From Exiguobacterium profundum (GTDB taxonomy: Bacteria > Bacillota > Bacilli > Exiguobacteriales > Exiguobacteriaceae), in assembly GCF_001909285.1 (NCBI RefSeq), contig NZ_MRSV01000002.1, positions 1 to 64,000 on the forward strand: a stretch of 64,000 nt of DNA. Direction: 5' to 3'. This document shows, piece by piece, positions 24,838 to 34,494 of this stretch. The translations under genes and the position numbers were made by a program. The notes under the pieces are model-generated. The model had not been told where the DNA came from. It was given only the letters and a program-made list of their open reading frames with translations, and ran no database searches. Each line of letters begins with the position of its first letter. Position 1 is the stretch's first letter.

Positions 24838-25416
24838 CTAGATTCCTCCTTCAGGTGTCAGGTCTTCCATTTCGATGACGACCAGACGTCCTTCGATGGA
24901 CTCGAACGTCAGGACCAACAGTTCTTGCGTCGTCTCTTCATAACCCGTCTCGGTGATCAACAGGTGCTGTTCGAACCGTACGAGGCAATCTTCTCCGGAG
25001 ACAGAAGGGAACACCTCGATGTCGCGGACGGTCGTCTCGAACGTGCCGACGTCACTGCCGTCAGCGGCGAAGAGCGTGGCCGCGAGTTCCTCCGACATGA
25101 CGTCCTTCGCCTGTCGTTTCTGGGTCGTGTAACTGTCCTTCGTGATGGTGAAGGCGTACTCGACGAAGCGCGTCGCGCGTGTCGTCAGCTCCTCCATTCG
25201 TTCCGTCTCCTTCGAAGCGACGACTTGTTCGGTGTCCGCTGACGTATCCTCGGAGGTTGCCGATTCAAGGGAAGTGACGCTCTCATTTTTCGTCTCACTA
25301 GGGTCTGAAGTACTCGTGACAGCCGTCGCTTGTTGATAGAAAAAGGCGTTCGCCGCGAGTGAAATAAGAAGCAGTACCCCGAACAGATACGCGAGGTGAC
25401 GTGCGGTGAAGTTCAT
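24838..25416 (-). CDS. VirB8/TcpC-like transfer protein
   Basis: 192 residues: N-terminal membrane segment (AYLFGVLLLISLAANAFFY), a Ser/Thr/Glu-rich linker, and a C-terminal domain of about 110 residues with the helix-then-curved-sheet pattern of NTF2-like folds (TRATRFVEYAFTITKDSY, LLITETGYEETTQELLVLTF). VirB8-type proteins with this layout form the inner core of Gram-positive T4SS channels. The assignment is structural by eye and fits the position between the hydrolase and coiled-coil genes. Confidence 0.6.
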   Translation of the reverse strand: MNFTARHLAYLFGVLLLISLAANAFFYQQATAVTSTSDPSETKNESVTSLESATSEDTSADTEQVVASKETERMEELTTRATRFVEYAFTITKDSYTTQKRQAKDVMSEELAATLFAADGSDVGTFETTVRDIEVFPSVSGEDCLVRFEQHLLITETGYEETTQELLVLTFESIEGRLVVIEMEDLTPEGGI

Positions 25417-25446
25417 TCTTCCTCCTCCTTTCCATACATCCGTGAC

Positions 25447-26553
25447 TCAAAATCCGAAGACCGGGGCGGGGTCGATATGACCGGACCATTCGCTCGTCTT
25501 GATCTCGAAATGCAGATGGTTCCCGCTCGATCGACCTGTCGTGCCGCAGTACCCGAGCGCCTGCCCAGAGTCGATCTGTTGCCCGGTTCGGACGTCGAGA
25601 CGACTCAGGTGCGCGTACGCCGTGATGTAGTTGTCGTGTCGGACTTGGACGAGATTGCCGTACGGTCCGCGGTTCTCGCTATAGATGACGGTGCCGCTCT
25701 TGACCGCGTGGATCGTGTCGGACGGGGTGCAACTGAAGTCGATCCCGGTGTGGTTGTCCCGTTGTCCGAAGACGATGCGCCACCCGAAACGCGATGTCAC
25801 GTTGAGCGGGATGACGAGCGGGGAACGTAACCCCGACATCAGTTCTTTCGTGATGACCCCGTCGGCGACGGCGACCGGCGCGAGGTATTTCAACACCGCG
25901 TCGACGTATTCGATGTCCCCATAACAGGCACCGTGCTGGACCGCGCTCGGACGATGACAGCGGTAGATGCCGGTGTGTTTCACGCGTTGGTACATCATTT
26001 GGGAGAACGAGATGGCGAGCTCTTTCGAGTACCGTCCTCCGTTCTGTTGCACATAGTCAATAAAGCCGCCTCCGAAGTTGTAACTCTGTAGCGTGAGCTG
26101 CACGTCACGGTTCGCCCGTTCGAAGACGGAGGCGAAATGTTCGACGCCGTAGACGATGCTCTCCTCGGGTGAGGTGATGCACCCAATTCGTCCACACTTC
26201 GATTCGCTCGCCTGCATCGGGTCGTTCCCACGCCCGCCGCTCTCCTGCATCATGAACGCGAGCACGAGGTTCGTCTGTTCAGCCAGCCCGTGCTTCGTCA
26301 GTTCCGATTCGACCAAGTCTCGATATTGGAGCACCTGGTCACTCACCTGGAGACCACCGGCCGTGTCGAACGTGACGTCGGTCGGTTGTTCGTTCTGGAC
26401 ACCCGTGAGCGTGTCGAGGATTCCGACGACGAGGATGACCAGGAACAAGACGAGTGCCGCGATGCCGAGCAGGATGAGTCGCCATTTGAGCGTCGCGAGT
26501 TGCCATTTCGCTGTGACGGCGAAGCGGGCCGTCCGTTTCGCGGACGCCCACAT
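25447..26553 (-). CDS. Bifunctional cell-wall hydrolase (lysozyme-like plus M23 peptidase), VirB1-like
   Basis: 368 residues: membrane segment at about 25-47 (LILLGIAALVLFLVILVVGI), a lysozyme-like domain (about 70-200: LVLAFMMQESGGRGNDPMQA, LQSYNFGGGFIDYV) and a C-terminal M23 endopeptidase (RDNHTGIDFSC with the HxxxD site, AYAHLSRLDV, and HLHFEI). Such two-domain enzymes open peptidoglycan for the mating channel in Gram-positive conjugation (CwlT/TrsG type). ATG 26553 overlaps the VirB4 stop (TGATG). Confidence 0.88.
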   Translation of the reverse strand: MWASAKRTARFAVTAKWQLATLKWRLILLGIAALVLFLVILVVGILDTLTGVQNEQPTDVTFDTAGGLQVSDQVLQYRDLVESELTKHGLAEQTNLVLAFMMQESGGRGNDPMQASESKCGRIGCITSPEESIVYGVEHFASVFERANRDVQLTLQSYNFGGGFIDYVQQNGGRYSKELAISFSQMMYQRVKHTGIYRCHRPSAVQHGACYGDIEYVDAVLKYLAPVAVADGVITKELMSGLRSPLVIPLNVTSRFGWRIVFGQRDNHTGIDFSCTPSDTIHAVKSGTVIYSENRGPYGNLVQVRHDNYITAYAHLSRLDVRTGQQIDSGQALGYCGTTGRSSGNHLHFEIKTSEWSGHIDPAPVFGF

Positions 26554-28505
26554 CAGGCACCTCCACCGAACAGGGCAAGTTCCTCGGGCGCGACGTCGAC
26601 GTCAAAGATAAGGTTCTGCACGCCCGAGATGCTGAGGACGACACGCCCCGTCTCGAGCGAGGGAATGATCCGCATCTCGGAGTTCGAGAGTTGGCCATCG
26701 AACACCTTCTGGATGATTGGGATGCTCTCCGCATCCTGCTCGCCGATGATCTTGTACTGCGTCAATTGGAAGAGCGATTTGACGTTCTCCGCGTTCTCGG
26801 ACTTCGATCCGGCCGGTACGAAGTCGGTGATCAGATGCGACACGAAGAAGATGCCGCCGAAATATTTGCGTGCCTCGCGCATGCAGCGTTGCAGATACAG
26901 TATGGCCGGTTGCGCGATGTCGCGCGTGTTGATCAAGTGGTGCGCCTCATCGATGACGATGAGGTACTTGCATGCCTCCTCGGTCCGGAGAACGCCCTGG
27001 TTATAAGCCTTCAGTTGACTCGAACCGTTGGCGATCATCCCGTCCCACAGCATGTTCATGAGCGAGAAAACCTGCGCCTGGAACACCTCGTCCCGCAGGC
27101 TCGTCAGGTTTCGGAGCGGGAACGACACGATGAGCTCCTCGTCGAACCGGTCGATCGAGGAGTGTCCGTCGAAGATGTTGCCGTAGTTATGGACGAGGTT
27201 CGTGACGGCGAGCTCGATGTTCTCGAGACGTCGCACCCGGTTCGGACTGATTGCGTCCTTGATTGAGGTACGCGTGTCATCCGTGTAGAGCTCACGACGC
27301 ACGAGCTTCAAAAAGTCGGAGAACGTCGGGTACCGGTTCGCCGGATGCGTCGTGATCGGAAGTTCACCCTGCTCGTCCCAGAGTCCGTGTCGAACGTATA
27401 AATCGCGAAGCAGGATCTCGAACTCGTTCGTCTCTTCCTGCGTCGCCGCCGGGTTGATGTAGTGATAGAATACGGACATCTTAGACAGATGTTGCATGAA
27501 CGAGAGCGCCTCGTTGGCACTGCCGTCGTTATTCGTCACCGTCTTATAGACATGGAGCGGGTTGATGAGCCCGGCCGACCCGTCGAGCGCGATTTCCTTT
27601 CCCCCGAGCTGGCGCACGAGGTCGGAGAACTCGCCCGTGACGTCGAGGATGCGGATCTTGTTGCCTTTGATTGCCTGATCGAGCACGGTCTTCTTGAGGA
27701 GCGTCGACTTCCCGGACCCCATCTTGCCAATCATGAGTGCGTTATAGAACTTGCGCTGTTTATCCTTATGGAACAGGTCGAAGATGACGCTACCGTTCGT
27801 ATCAGTCGTCCCGTAATACGTGCCGGTCGCGTCCTGGAGCGACGTGAAGTGGAACGGATAGCCGCCGGCGATGGAAAGGGACGGGATCTCTTTCCCTCGG
27901 CGCCGGTTCGGGAGCTTTTGTTGCTGGTCATAGCTCGTAAACAGGCTCTGCCATTCCCATTCCTGTTCGTTCAGGAAGATCGTTGAGCGGAAGTTCCGAG
28001 CCTCGAGTTCTTCCATCACTTCCTGTACTTTCACCTCGAGCGTGTCGAGCGTCTTCGCCTTCACATAAAGGCGAAGATGTAGATATTTCATCGTCTCGCC
28101 CTGGGTGATCTGTTCGTAGAGCTCGTTCAGTTCCTTATATGTCTCGCGGGCGTCGATGCGGTCGATGTTGTCTTTTGCGTTCTCGAAGCGTGTGTTCTGT
28201 TCGGCCATCGACTTGTTGATGGTCTGGATGATCTCACGCTTGTCGACCGTCCCGATGTCGAGCGTCGTCAAAACGCCTGGCATGTTCAGGATCGGTTCGA
28301 GCCAGTAGTCATAGACGAGCGACTGATATTTATAGACATGGAGGCACGAGAGATAGCCGTCACCGAGCCGGACGAAGTTGGCGTCGAACTTAATGCCGCC
28401 CTGCGGTTGGATTTTGGCGATGACGTCGGGGTTATAGCCTTTCTCGATCTTGACGGTCTCCGGGTCCTGTTGTCTGGACAATTTGTCACGCAGACGCTGC
28501 CACAT
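26553..28505 (-). CDS. VirB4-family T4SS ATPase
   Basis: 650 residues from ATG 28505 (AAAGGAG eight bases upstream; ATG 28526 is also in frame). Walker A GKMGSGKST at about 260, Walker B LIVIDEAHHLI, and typical C-terminal ESIPIIQKVFDGQLSNSEMR. Its length and order match TrsE/ConE proteins of Gram-positive conjugation systems. It energises channel assembly and substrate transfer at the membrane. It is preceded by the TrsD-like gene and followed by the VirB1-like hydrolase with overlapping stop/start. Confidence 0.92.
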   Translation of the reverse strand: MWQRLRDKLSRQQDPETVKIEKGYNPDVIAKIQPQGGIKFDANFVRLGDGYLSCLHVYKYQSLVYDYWLEPILNMPGVLTTLDIGTVDKREIIQTINKSMAEQNTRFENAKDNIDRIDARETYKELNELYEQITQGETMKYLHLRLYVKAKTLDTLEVKVQEVMEELEARNFRSTIFLNEQEWEWQSLFTSYDQQQKLPNRRRGKEIPSLSIAGGYPFHFTSLQDATGTYYGTTDTNGSVIFDLFHKDKQRKFYNALMIGKMGSGKSTLLKKTVLDQAIKGNKIRILDVTGEFSDLVRQLGGKEIALDGSAGLINPLHVYKTVTNNDGSANEALSFMQHLSKMSVFYHYINPAATQEETNEFEILLRDLYVRHGLWDEQGELPITTHPANRYPTFSDFLKLVRRELYTDDTRTSIKDAISPNRVRRLENIELAVTNLVHNYGNIFDGHSSIDRFDEELIVSFPLRNLTSLRDEVFQAQVFSLMNMLWDGMIANGSSQLKAYNQGVLRTEEACKYLIVIDEAHHLINTRDIAQPAILYLQRCMREARKYFGGIFFVSHLITDFVPAGSKSENAENVKSLFQLTQYKIIGEQDAESIPIIQKVFDGQLSNSEMRIIPSLETGRVVLSISGVQNLIFDVDVAPEELALFGGGA

Positions 28506-28522
28506 ATGCGTCACTCCTTTCT

Positions 28523-29143
28523 TCAAGCGTCGAGTTGTGGTTTCGTGTTCGGGTTGTTCAGCTGGTAGAGCACATGGACCTTCTGGTCGAGCGTCAGCTC
28601 GCGCATCGGGTTCGAGCGGCGGAGCAGTTTATAGAGGTGTGTCTTCCGCTCGCGTAACGTCCGTTCGTCGTCTGCATAAAAAAAGAGGAGATAATCGCGA
28701 TTGGTGCGATGCTCCTCGAGGTATTCAAGCTCCTGCTTCTTCTTGAGTAAGAAGGACAGGTAGGCCGGTGTCTGATTTTGTCGAATCTGTCGCTCGATGC
28801 TGATCTTCTGCCGTTCGAGACTGAGTGGCGTGTTCAATGGCACGACCTTGAGCGGGTACGTGTACGCCTGGAGTAGGTATGCGAGTGAGAACACGTCATG
28901 GTCCTTTTCCTCCTCGTTCAAGGAGTAGATGTCCTTTGAGGTGAGCTGGATCATGTCGAGATAGGTCCCGTCGCGCATCTCGAACGACTCGGTCCCGGTG
29001 ATGTCGACGACCGGCATCAGTTCGGCGACCGTCGGTTTGACGACGACCTTGTCTTTGACCTTCCGTTTCTCGACCAAGTCGCGTTCGTCGAGCCAAGTGC
29101 CCGTGCGTCTCGGTTCTTGAAGCGACTCCTCGATAAAAGCCAT
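28523..29143 (-). CDS. TrsD-like transfer protein
   Basis: 206 residues from ATG 29143 (AAAGGA ten bases upstream). Cytosolic, with the pattern seen in TrsD proteins upstream of VirB4 in staphylococcal-type conjugation operons: VVDITGTESFEMRDGTYLDM, IDVFSLAYLLQAYTYPLKVV-like middle, and RTNRDYLLFFYADDERTLRE. It looks like a detached relative of the VirB4 N-terminal domain. It ends 18 bases before the VirB4 start. Confidence 0.7.
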   Translation of the reverse strand: MAFIEESLQEPRRTGTWLDERDLVEKRKVKDKVVVKPTVAELMPVVDITGTESFEMRDGTYLDMIQLTSKDIYSLNEEEKDHDVFSLAYLLQAYTYPLKVVPLNTPLSLERQKISIERQIRQNQTPAYLSFLLKKKQELEYLEEHRTNRDYLLFFYADDERTLRERKTHLYKLLRRSNPMRELTLDQKVHVLYQLNNPNTKPQLDA

Positions 29144-29144
29144 C

Positions 29145-29444
29145 TCAATCACGTCCTTTCGTCTGCGCGTCGAGTGCGAGATAGGTGTCTTTGCGTTTGA
29201 TGAGCGCGTAGTAGAGTGCGTGGACCATCCGCTTCTGCGGGTTCGTCGCCGGCCGCAGTACCATGAACAGCCCGAAGACGACGAGAAAGACCGTGAACGG
29301 GATGTGCAGCACCGACGGGATGAATGGGAGCGTCACGAGTCGGAGTACGATGAGCCCGACGAGGAACAGGAAGTCGTGCAAATAGAGCATCTTATTGATT
29401 TTCAGTTCGGTTGTGACCTCGTTCGGAATCCGATAGTTACGCAT
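29145..29444 (-). CDS. TrsC/VirB3-like small membrane protein
   Basis: 99 residues with two adjacent membrane segments (LYLHDFLFLVGLIVLRLVTL and FTVFLVVFGLFMVLRPA) and short basic ends, beginning YRIPNEVTTELKINK, a feature of TrsC/DUF5592 proteins. VirB3-like proteins sit beside VirB4 in the channel base. The next gene starts two bases downstream. Confidence 0.7.
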   Translation of the reverse strand: MRNYRIPNEVTTELKINKMLYLHDFLFLVGLIVLRLVTLPFIPSVLHIPFTVFLVVFGLFMVLRPATNPQKRMVHALYYALIKRKDTYLALDAQTKGRD

Positions 29445-29450
29445 GGGTCA

Positions 29451-31409
29451 TCACTCCTTTTTCTTCGTGTTGTCAGGTCGCGGTGGCGAGGTCGGATAAA
29501 TCCGTCGTGACTCTTCCTTGTGCTGGCTATGACGATGCGTCTGATTCTCACGCACCTGTTCGATGACCTCGGTCTCGACGTCGAGCACGGTGTCCTGATG
29601 GATGGTCCGTCGGGCGCGGTCTTGGCGTTTCTCTGTTGACGCATCATTCGAACCCGTCGTAGGTGACGAGGACGAAGATGACTCGTGTGAATGTGGTGCC
29701 TCATGAGGTGGTGGTGACGTCGCATCGTTTCTGGCTACCGATTCACTTTGACCGGACGCATTATCAATCGTACGAGTGACCGGTTCGAGAGATGATGAAG
29801 CTGGGCTTGGAGAATGACCAGAGCTCGAATGATTATGAATCGACTCCGGTATTTGCGTCTCGGATGACGTCGTTCGATGGTCGGGCCCACGTTCGGTATT
29901 TGATTCAGGGTTCGTCGCATGAATCGATTCTGGAGACGAAGTACGCTCTGATGCTTCTTTTAGGTGTGTAGAGTCTTGCGATTCCGGTTCTGATTCTGAT
30001 TCTTGACCACTGATTGGTTGCGCAACGTCCTTCGGATTTGTCGGTTTCTCTTTGTCGGTCTGCGTGCGACTTGCAGTTTGGTTCTCCTGAGCGACACCAT
30101 CTGGATCGGTTTGTCTCTCGGTGTCCATCCGCTGTGAAGCTTGGTCCGCTACACTAAGTGTTGAACCGTTATGCGGCATGGCATTCGAATCCATCCGCGT
30201 CGTCGCGGCCTCATGGAGTGAGGGCATCTTTGGTGCGCCCTGTGCGGCACGCGCGACCTTTGAGACCGCCTGGGCACCGACCGAGGTCACACCTTTCCCG
30301 GCGGCATAGGCGCCGAGCGCGACACCCCATCCTCGTTTGAGCCCGGCATCAATCCCGAACAGCCGCTCGACCATGTTCGGTCCGTCGATCAATGCGACCG
30401 AGAAGGCGATGAGGGCGATTAGATAGGCGAAACCGTCCAACGTCTCTGCGAGATAGGCGGTCCCGATCGTGTACAGTTTAATCGAAACGAAGATCAGGAT
30501 AATCACGAGGAACGTGTTCAAAATGCTCTGGATGACCTTTTTCGTCTTTTGACCACTGTGAAGATCGGCCGGTGCGACGAGAATCGCCAGGACATAGTTG
30601 AAGGCAAGCTCGAACGACAGACGCGCCAGTTTGTAGGCAATCGAGAACAACGTGAAGCCCATGATCCCGAGTGTCACGAAGATGGTCAACCAGTTCGGCT
30701 GATAGCGGTAGTAATACTGGTTGTTCCACTCGACACCACCTTGATCAAGTTTACCGAGACTTGTCTCTTTTCCGTTCCATAGAATATAGGACTCGGCCAA
30801 TTTGTTTCCGGTTGCCGATAAATCATAGTTGTTCTTGTCGAAAATCTCATTGATTCGGATATTATCAATCAACCCAGTCGGAATGGCATTTAATGATTCG
30901 CCGGTAGCAACATCAAATTTCTTCGAATCGTGCTCAATCAAATCATGTACATTCCGTTTTAAGATACTCTCAGATAATGATGCTTCTCCGTCATAAAGCG
31001 AATCTGTCCCGATTTCTGCGACTGCTTCATCAGAAAACTCCTGAATTCGACTCATAGTTGGTGAAAGTAAACCTAAGATCAATAGTGTGATGAACAGGTT
31101 GATCAAAAAACTCTCACGTTCAAATTTCTTTTGGAAAATCAACAAGTACCCAGTGAACATGAAGCTTCCTGCTAAAAGAACATACAAAAAAGGTTGAATC
31201 GTAAGAACGAATTCAACCACTTGGTCATTATTGAAAAATGTATTGGTTAATAGGATTTGATCCGTGATTGATTCAAGGCCGTCAATCAAGACCGATAGTC
31301 CTCTGACAAGAATCCATCCCATTGAGCGTAGTGCGTCATTGACCATACTACTGATTTGGAGTACGTCTTCATATTCCTGTAATTTGGTTATTAAATCGGA
31401 ATCAGCCAT
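29451..31409 (-). CDS. VirB6/TrsL-like polytopic channel protein with disordered tail
   Basis: 652 residues. The first 365 carry about seven membrane helices (PFLYVLLAGSFMFTGYLLIF, SFLINLFITLLILGLLSP, WLTIFVTLGIMGFTLFSIAY, LAFNYVLAILVAPADLHSGQ and others), as in VirB6/TrbL proteins. The last 270 residues are a Ser/Thr/Glu/Pro/His-rich disordered region (LSVADQASQRMDTERQTD through HNHSSSGHSPSPASSS). Such tails are variable in length. ATG 31409. Role: membrane pore of the transfer apparatus. Confidence 0.8.
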   Translation of the reverse strand: MADSDLITKLQEYEDVLQISSMVNDALRSMGWILVRGLSVLIDGLESITDQILLTNTFFNNDQVVEFVLTIQPFLYVLLAGSFMFTGYLLIFQKKFERESFLINLFITLLILGLLSPTMSRIQEFSDEAVAEIGTDSLYDGEASLSESILKRNVHDLIEHDSKKFDVATGESLNAIPTGLIDNIRINEIFDKNNYDLSATGNKLAESYILWNGKETSLGKLDQGGVEWNNQYYYRYQPNWLTIFVTLGIMGFTLFSIAYKLARLSFELAFNYVLAILVAPADLHSGQKTKKVIQSILNTFLVIILIFVSIKLYTIGTAYLAETLDGFAYLIALIAFSVALIDGPNMVERLFGIDAGLKRGWGVALGAYAAGKGVTSVGAQAVSKVARAAQGAPKMPSLHEAATTRMDSNAMPHNGSTLSVADQASQRMDTERQTDPDGVAQENQTASRTQTDKEKPTNPKDVAQPISGQESESEPESQDSTHLKEASERTSSPESIHATNPESNTERGPDHRTTSSETQIPESIHNHSSSGHSPSPASSSLEPVTRTIDNASGQSESVARNDATSPPPHEAPHSHESSSSSSPTTGSNDASTEKRQDRARRTIHQDTVLDVETEVIEQVRENQTHRHSQHKEESRRIYPTSPPRPDNTKKKE

Positions 31410-31424
31410 TGAAAGACCCCCAAT

Positions 31425-31841
31425 CTACTGAGTCCTAGTAAAGAAATCCGATAACTGTTGTTCGTAATTTTCCGCCGTCAACATCCCAACATTGATTTCA
31501 TCTGTGACGTTTCCATCTTGAATGGAGTATAGAACGGCACCTTTTAGTTCGTCAGTGTATTCAAAGTTACCACGATCGACAAGTTCCTCGCCATCTGGCT
31601 GAAACGTATTATAAAGCGTGACTTGTTGACTCTCTTCGTTCGCTACCTCTTTTACGAATTCAACAAACTCTTCGAGTTCACCATCTTCTTCTTTTACAAT
31701 CAGCAAATAATCATCCTCTTCGGCTGTCATGACCTTCTCAACGTGTTCAATATCACGTTGAACCAAAGACTCATTGGAATTTGAGCAAGCTCCAAGTAAA
31801 AACAAGCTGATTCCTAAAGTACCCGCAAATAGTTTCCTCAT
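31425..31841 (-). CDS. Small lipoprotein of the transfer operon
   Basis: 138 residues with a lipoprotein signal: MRKLFAGTLGISLFLLGACS, lipobox LLGAC with Cys19. The mature part is acidic with alternating strands and helices (DYLLIVKEEDGELEEFVEFV). Anchored outside the membrane; it might act in mating-channel stabilisation or entry exclusion, since small lipoproteins inside transfer operons often do. No family recognised. Confidence 0.65.
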   Translation of the reverse strand: MRKLFAGTLGISLFLLGACSNSNESLVQRDIEHVEKVMTAEEDDYLLIVKEEDGELEEFVEFVKEVANEESQQVTLYNTFQPDGEELVDRGNFEYTDELKGAVLYSIQDGNVTDEINVGMLTAENYEQQLSDFFTRTQ

Positions 31842-31857
31842 AACGTTTACCCCTCCG

Positions 31858-32100
31858 TCAGACGATTTTCCCCTTTAATAGATCCGCGACTTTCAGGTTG
31901 ACGCGGAAGTCGAACTTATCTATTAGTGTAACAGTTTTCGGAGTGTCTGAGGTGTCGTCCTGATAGACGGTCAGAAAGCCGTCGATTGTCTGAATGTTGA
32001 GCACATCGCCCCGTTCGAGGCGGACGCGTTGCGTCTCGATAATTCTTGCAACGACACGCAATTCGTTCTGGATTCGCTTCTCTCTCGCACTCTCGGCCAT
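31858..32100 (-). CDS. Small hypothetical protein of the transfer operon
   Basis: 80 residues: an N-terminal helix (MAESAREKRIQNELRVVARI) and a beta-rich remainder (GDVLNIQTIDGFLTVYQDD, TVTLIDKFDFRVNLKV). Its start follows GAGAGGAGG. It lies between the VirD4 and lipoprotein genes. Function not recognised. Confidence 0.6.
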   Translation of the reverse strand: MAESAREKRIQNELRVVARIIETQRVRLERGDVLNIQTIDGFLTVYQDDTSDTPKTVTLIDKFDFRVNLKVADLLKGKIV

Positions 32101-32116
32101 GGGTTCGGCCTCCTCT

Positions 32117-34480
32117 CTACGGTGTGCCTTGCTTCAGTTTCTCGAGTCGTTTCGCGATCATCGTGCTCAAAAAGCTCTTCTGGCTGTCGGTGACGTTGTA
32201 AATACCTAGGTTCAGATTCGTCTCGAACTCGGGGAGGGACATCCCACCGATGTCATGCCCTTCGAACATCGAGCGGAGGATGCTGTCCTGAAGTACGTCA
32301 CGTACCGTCAAGAACGTGTCTTCCTGTTTCGATGGCGCGTTGCTATCCGTCTCGTCTTCTTGCTTCGCGAAACGGACACGGATTTGCTCGAAGTCGAGAC
32401 CGGCGTGACGGCAGGGGATGTCGATATCATGCAGGGAGCGGTCCGTGTCGAAGTCGTCCGCCAGGTATTCGTAGCGGTACTTCATCGCCGTCTTGCCGGT
32501 TAGGAAGATGGGATACGACTGGATACGCCGTTTCTTCGTATCTTGACGCTTGATGACACGGATGATGAGCATCTCGCCCTCTTTGAGTCCCATGACCTCG
32601 GTCGCTGTCATGAGCCGACGGCCGTCCACGTTCTCCGTCTTCGATTTCTTGAGCGAGAAAGTCTGTCCGGACCGCGATTTCGTGACGATGGTCGCCTCAC
32701 CGAGCTTCTTCGAAATCAGTTCGGCGGTCGACTCGTCCGCGGTCAACAGATAGTGCGTATTCCCACAGTTGCCGTCAATCGTCTTCCAATCCTCTCCGTA
32801 TAGGTTCTCGAGTTGGGAGTAGGCCTGGATGACGAGGTTGAAGCGCATGTTCCGGCCGAGACAGACTGTTATGATGTTGGCCATGCCTTCGATCGGCGGC
32901 ATGTTGCCGAACTCATCGAGAAGGAAGACGACCTGCCGCTCGCATTTGCCTTGTATAGCCTGCGAGGCGACCCGGGCGAGCGCCGTGTATACCTGTTTGA
33001 TGTAGAGCGACGCGATGACGTTGAATGTCGGGTCATAGTCCGGGACAATCAGGAACACCGCCACAGGTTGGAGTTGATGCATCACTTCACGAATTTGGAT
33101 AGAACCGTCGATAGAGTAATCGAATTGTCCGGTTTCCTCGACCTGCGCTTCCAACTGAATCGTTGAAGTACTTGAGTCGGTCGAGATTTGAACGACGTCT
33201 CCTGTTCTAAGTGACGACGCGTGGTACACGATGAAGCTGCCATCGTCGTCCGTCGTGAGCGCATGGGTCATCCCATCGGGGAACGTGAACGTAAGACGGG
33301 TCAAAGGCTCGCTCCGTCCGCTGATCCAGCGGTTGAATCCGATGCGTCGCATGTCGAGCGAATTCATCGACGTCAGCTTCCCAGTCCCGTTCAACGTGAA
33401 GATTCCGAGTTTCGCATTCGTATTGGCCAGGATACTGGCCCGTGTCTGTCCACCTGAGAAATGGAGTGTCGCGAACTGGAGCCGGGCTGGGTGGTTCTCC
33501 GGGAACCGTTGAAAGAACTCGTCGAGTGCCGAAATCTCCTGTCCTTGCCGCGTCACGACCGTCCGCGACCCGAGGTCCGAGAGCATGAGCGCGACGTTGT
33601 ACATGTTGATCTTCTCCGGCGTGTCCTTCGACTCCTCGCAAAGTCCGAGGATGAGCGCCGTACACAGGTCGATTGACGAGTTGGCCCAGAACGGGTCCCG
33701 CGCCTTCGGGTCATGGTACAACATGAACGCGACCGATCGCGCATACTGTTGGGCGAGTGAATAGTTCTCTTCTAAAAATGCGTCAATCGTCAGTTGCAAC
33801 AGGTTGTACGACATCGATTGGAGCGGGTTCATCAGGTTCAATACCTCGACCTGATAACCGCGTTGCTCGAGCGTCTCCTTCGATGCGGCAAAGAGCTCGC
33901 CTTTCGGGTCATTGATGATCAGGCTCGCTTGATCACTGGCTCGACTGTACAGGTCGATCGTAGAAAAGACGAACGTCTCACCCTTCCCGGATCGGGTTGT
34001 GCCGATGACGAGGTTGTTGACGGGCGAGTCATCGACGAACAGCTCGTTCTTGACCCGTCCGACAGGGACACCACCTAATCCGTCATACCGTTTCTTCCGG
34101 TCGGGGACGCGGCGGTACTGTTGCTTCAATTCATCGAACGAGGTGAAACGGGCGCTCCCTTTCTGATTCTTCCGCAGGTCACGGAAGTTCAGCCAAAGCT
34201 TCCCGAACGTGACAATCCCGATGAAAAGACTAATCGCAATCAGCCCAATCGAGACGATCGAAGAGGGAAGACTCACCTCCAAGAACAAGGAGGGTGAGAG
34301 CGTCGGAATCGTTGTCCCGGCCAACAGCCCGTCTTGTACGATTGGGGTCATGATTTGTCGAATGATGTTGTAGACCCCGTTCAGCAGATAAAAAATCCCA
34401 GCCGGTACCACCAACAGGCAGAACAGGGCAGGGAAGATCAGACGTATCGGGAATCGTGGTGACAGAGACTGAGTTCTCAA
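32117..34480 (-). CDS. VirD4/TraG-family coupling protein
   Basis: 787 residues from TTG 34480 (AGGTGA seven bases upstream). Two N-terminal membrane helices, then a RecA-like motor: Walker A GTTRSGKGET at about 155-164, NDPKGELF, Walker B VVFLLDEFGNMP and the AYSQLENLYG motif. An inserted beta-rich segment (FPDGMTHALTTDDDGSFIVY) lies between the ATPase halves. It recruits the relaxase-DNA complex and pumps it into the channel. Third gene from the start of the operon after the pilin-like genes. Confidence 0.92.
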   Translation of the reverse strand: MRTQSLSPRFPIRLIFPALFCLLVVPAGIFYLLNGVYNIIRQIMTPIVQDGLLAGTTIPTLSPSLFLEVSLPSSIVSIGLIAISLFIGIVTFGKLWLNFRDLRKNQKGSARFTSFDELKQQYRRVPDRKKRYDGLGGVPVGRVKNELFVDDSPVNNLVIGTTRSGKGETFVFSTIDLYSRASDQASLIINDPKGELFAASKETLEQRGYQVEVLNLMNPLQSMSYNLLQLTIDAFLEENYSLAQQYARSVAFMLYHDPKARDPFWANSSIDLCTALILGLCEESKDTPEKINMYNVALMLSDLGSRTVVTRQGQEISALDEFFQRFPENHPARLQFATLHFSGGQTRASILANTNAKLGIFTLNGTGKLTSMNSLDMRRIGFNRWISGRSEPLTRLTFTFPDGMTHALTTDDDGSFIVYHASSLRTGDVVQISTDSSTSTIQLEAQVEETGQFDYSIDGSIQIREVMHQLQPVAVFLIVPDYDPTFNVIASLYIKQVYTALARVASQAIQGKCERQVVFLLDEFGNMPPIEGMANIITVCLGRNMRFNLVIQAYSQLENLYGEDWKTIDGNCGNTHYLLTADESTAELISKKLGEATIVTKSRSGQTFSLKKSKTENVDGRRLMTATEVMGLKEGEMLIIRVIKRQDTKKRRIQSYPIFLTGKTAMKYRYEYLADDFDTDRSLHDIDIPCRHAGLDFEQIRVRFAKQEDETDSNAPSKQEDTFLTVRDVLQDSILRSMFEGHDIGGMSLPEFETNLNLGIYNVTDSQKSFLSTMIAKRLEKLKQGTP

Positions 34481-34494
34481 TTATTTCACCTACC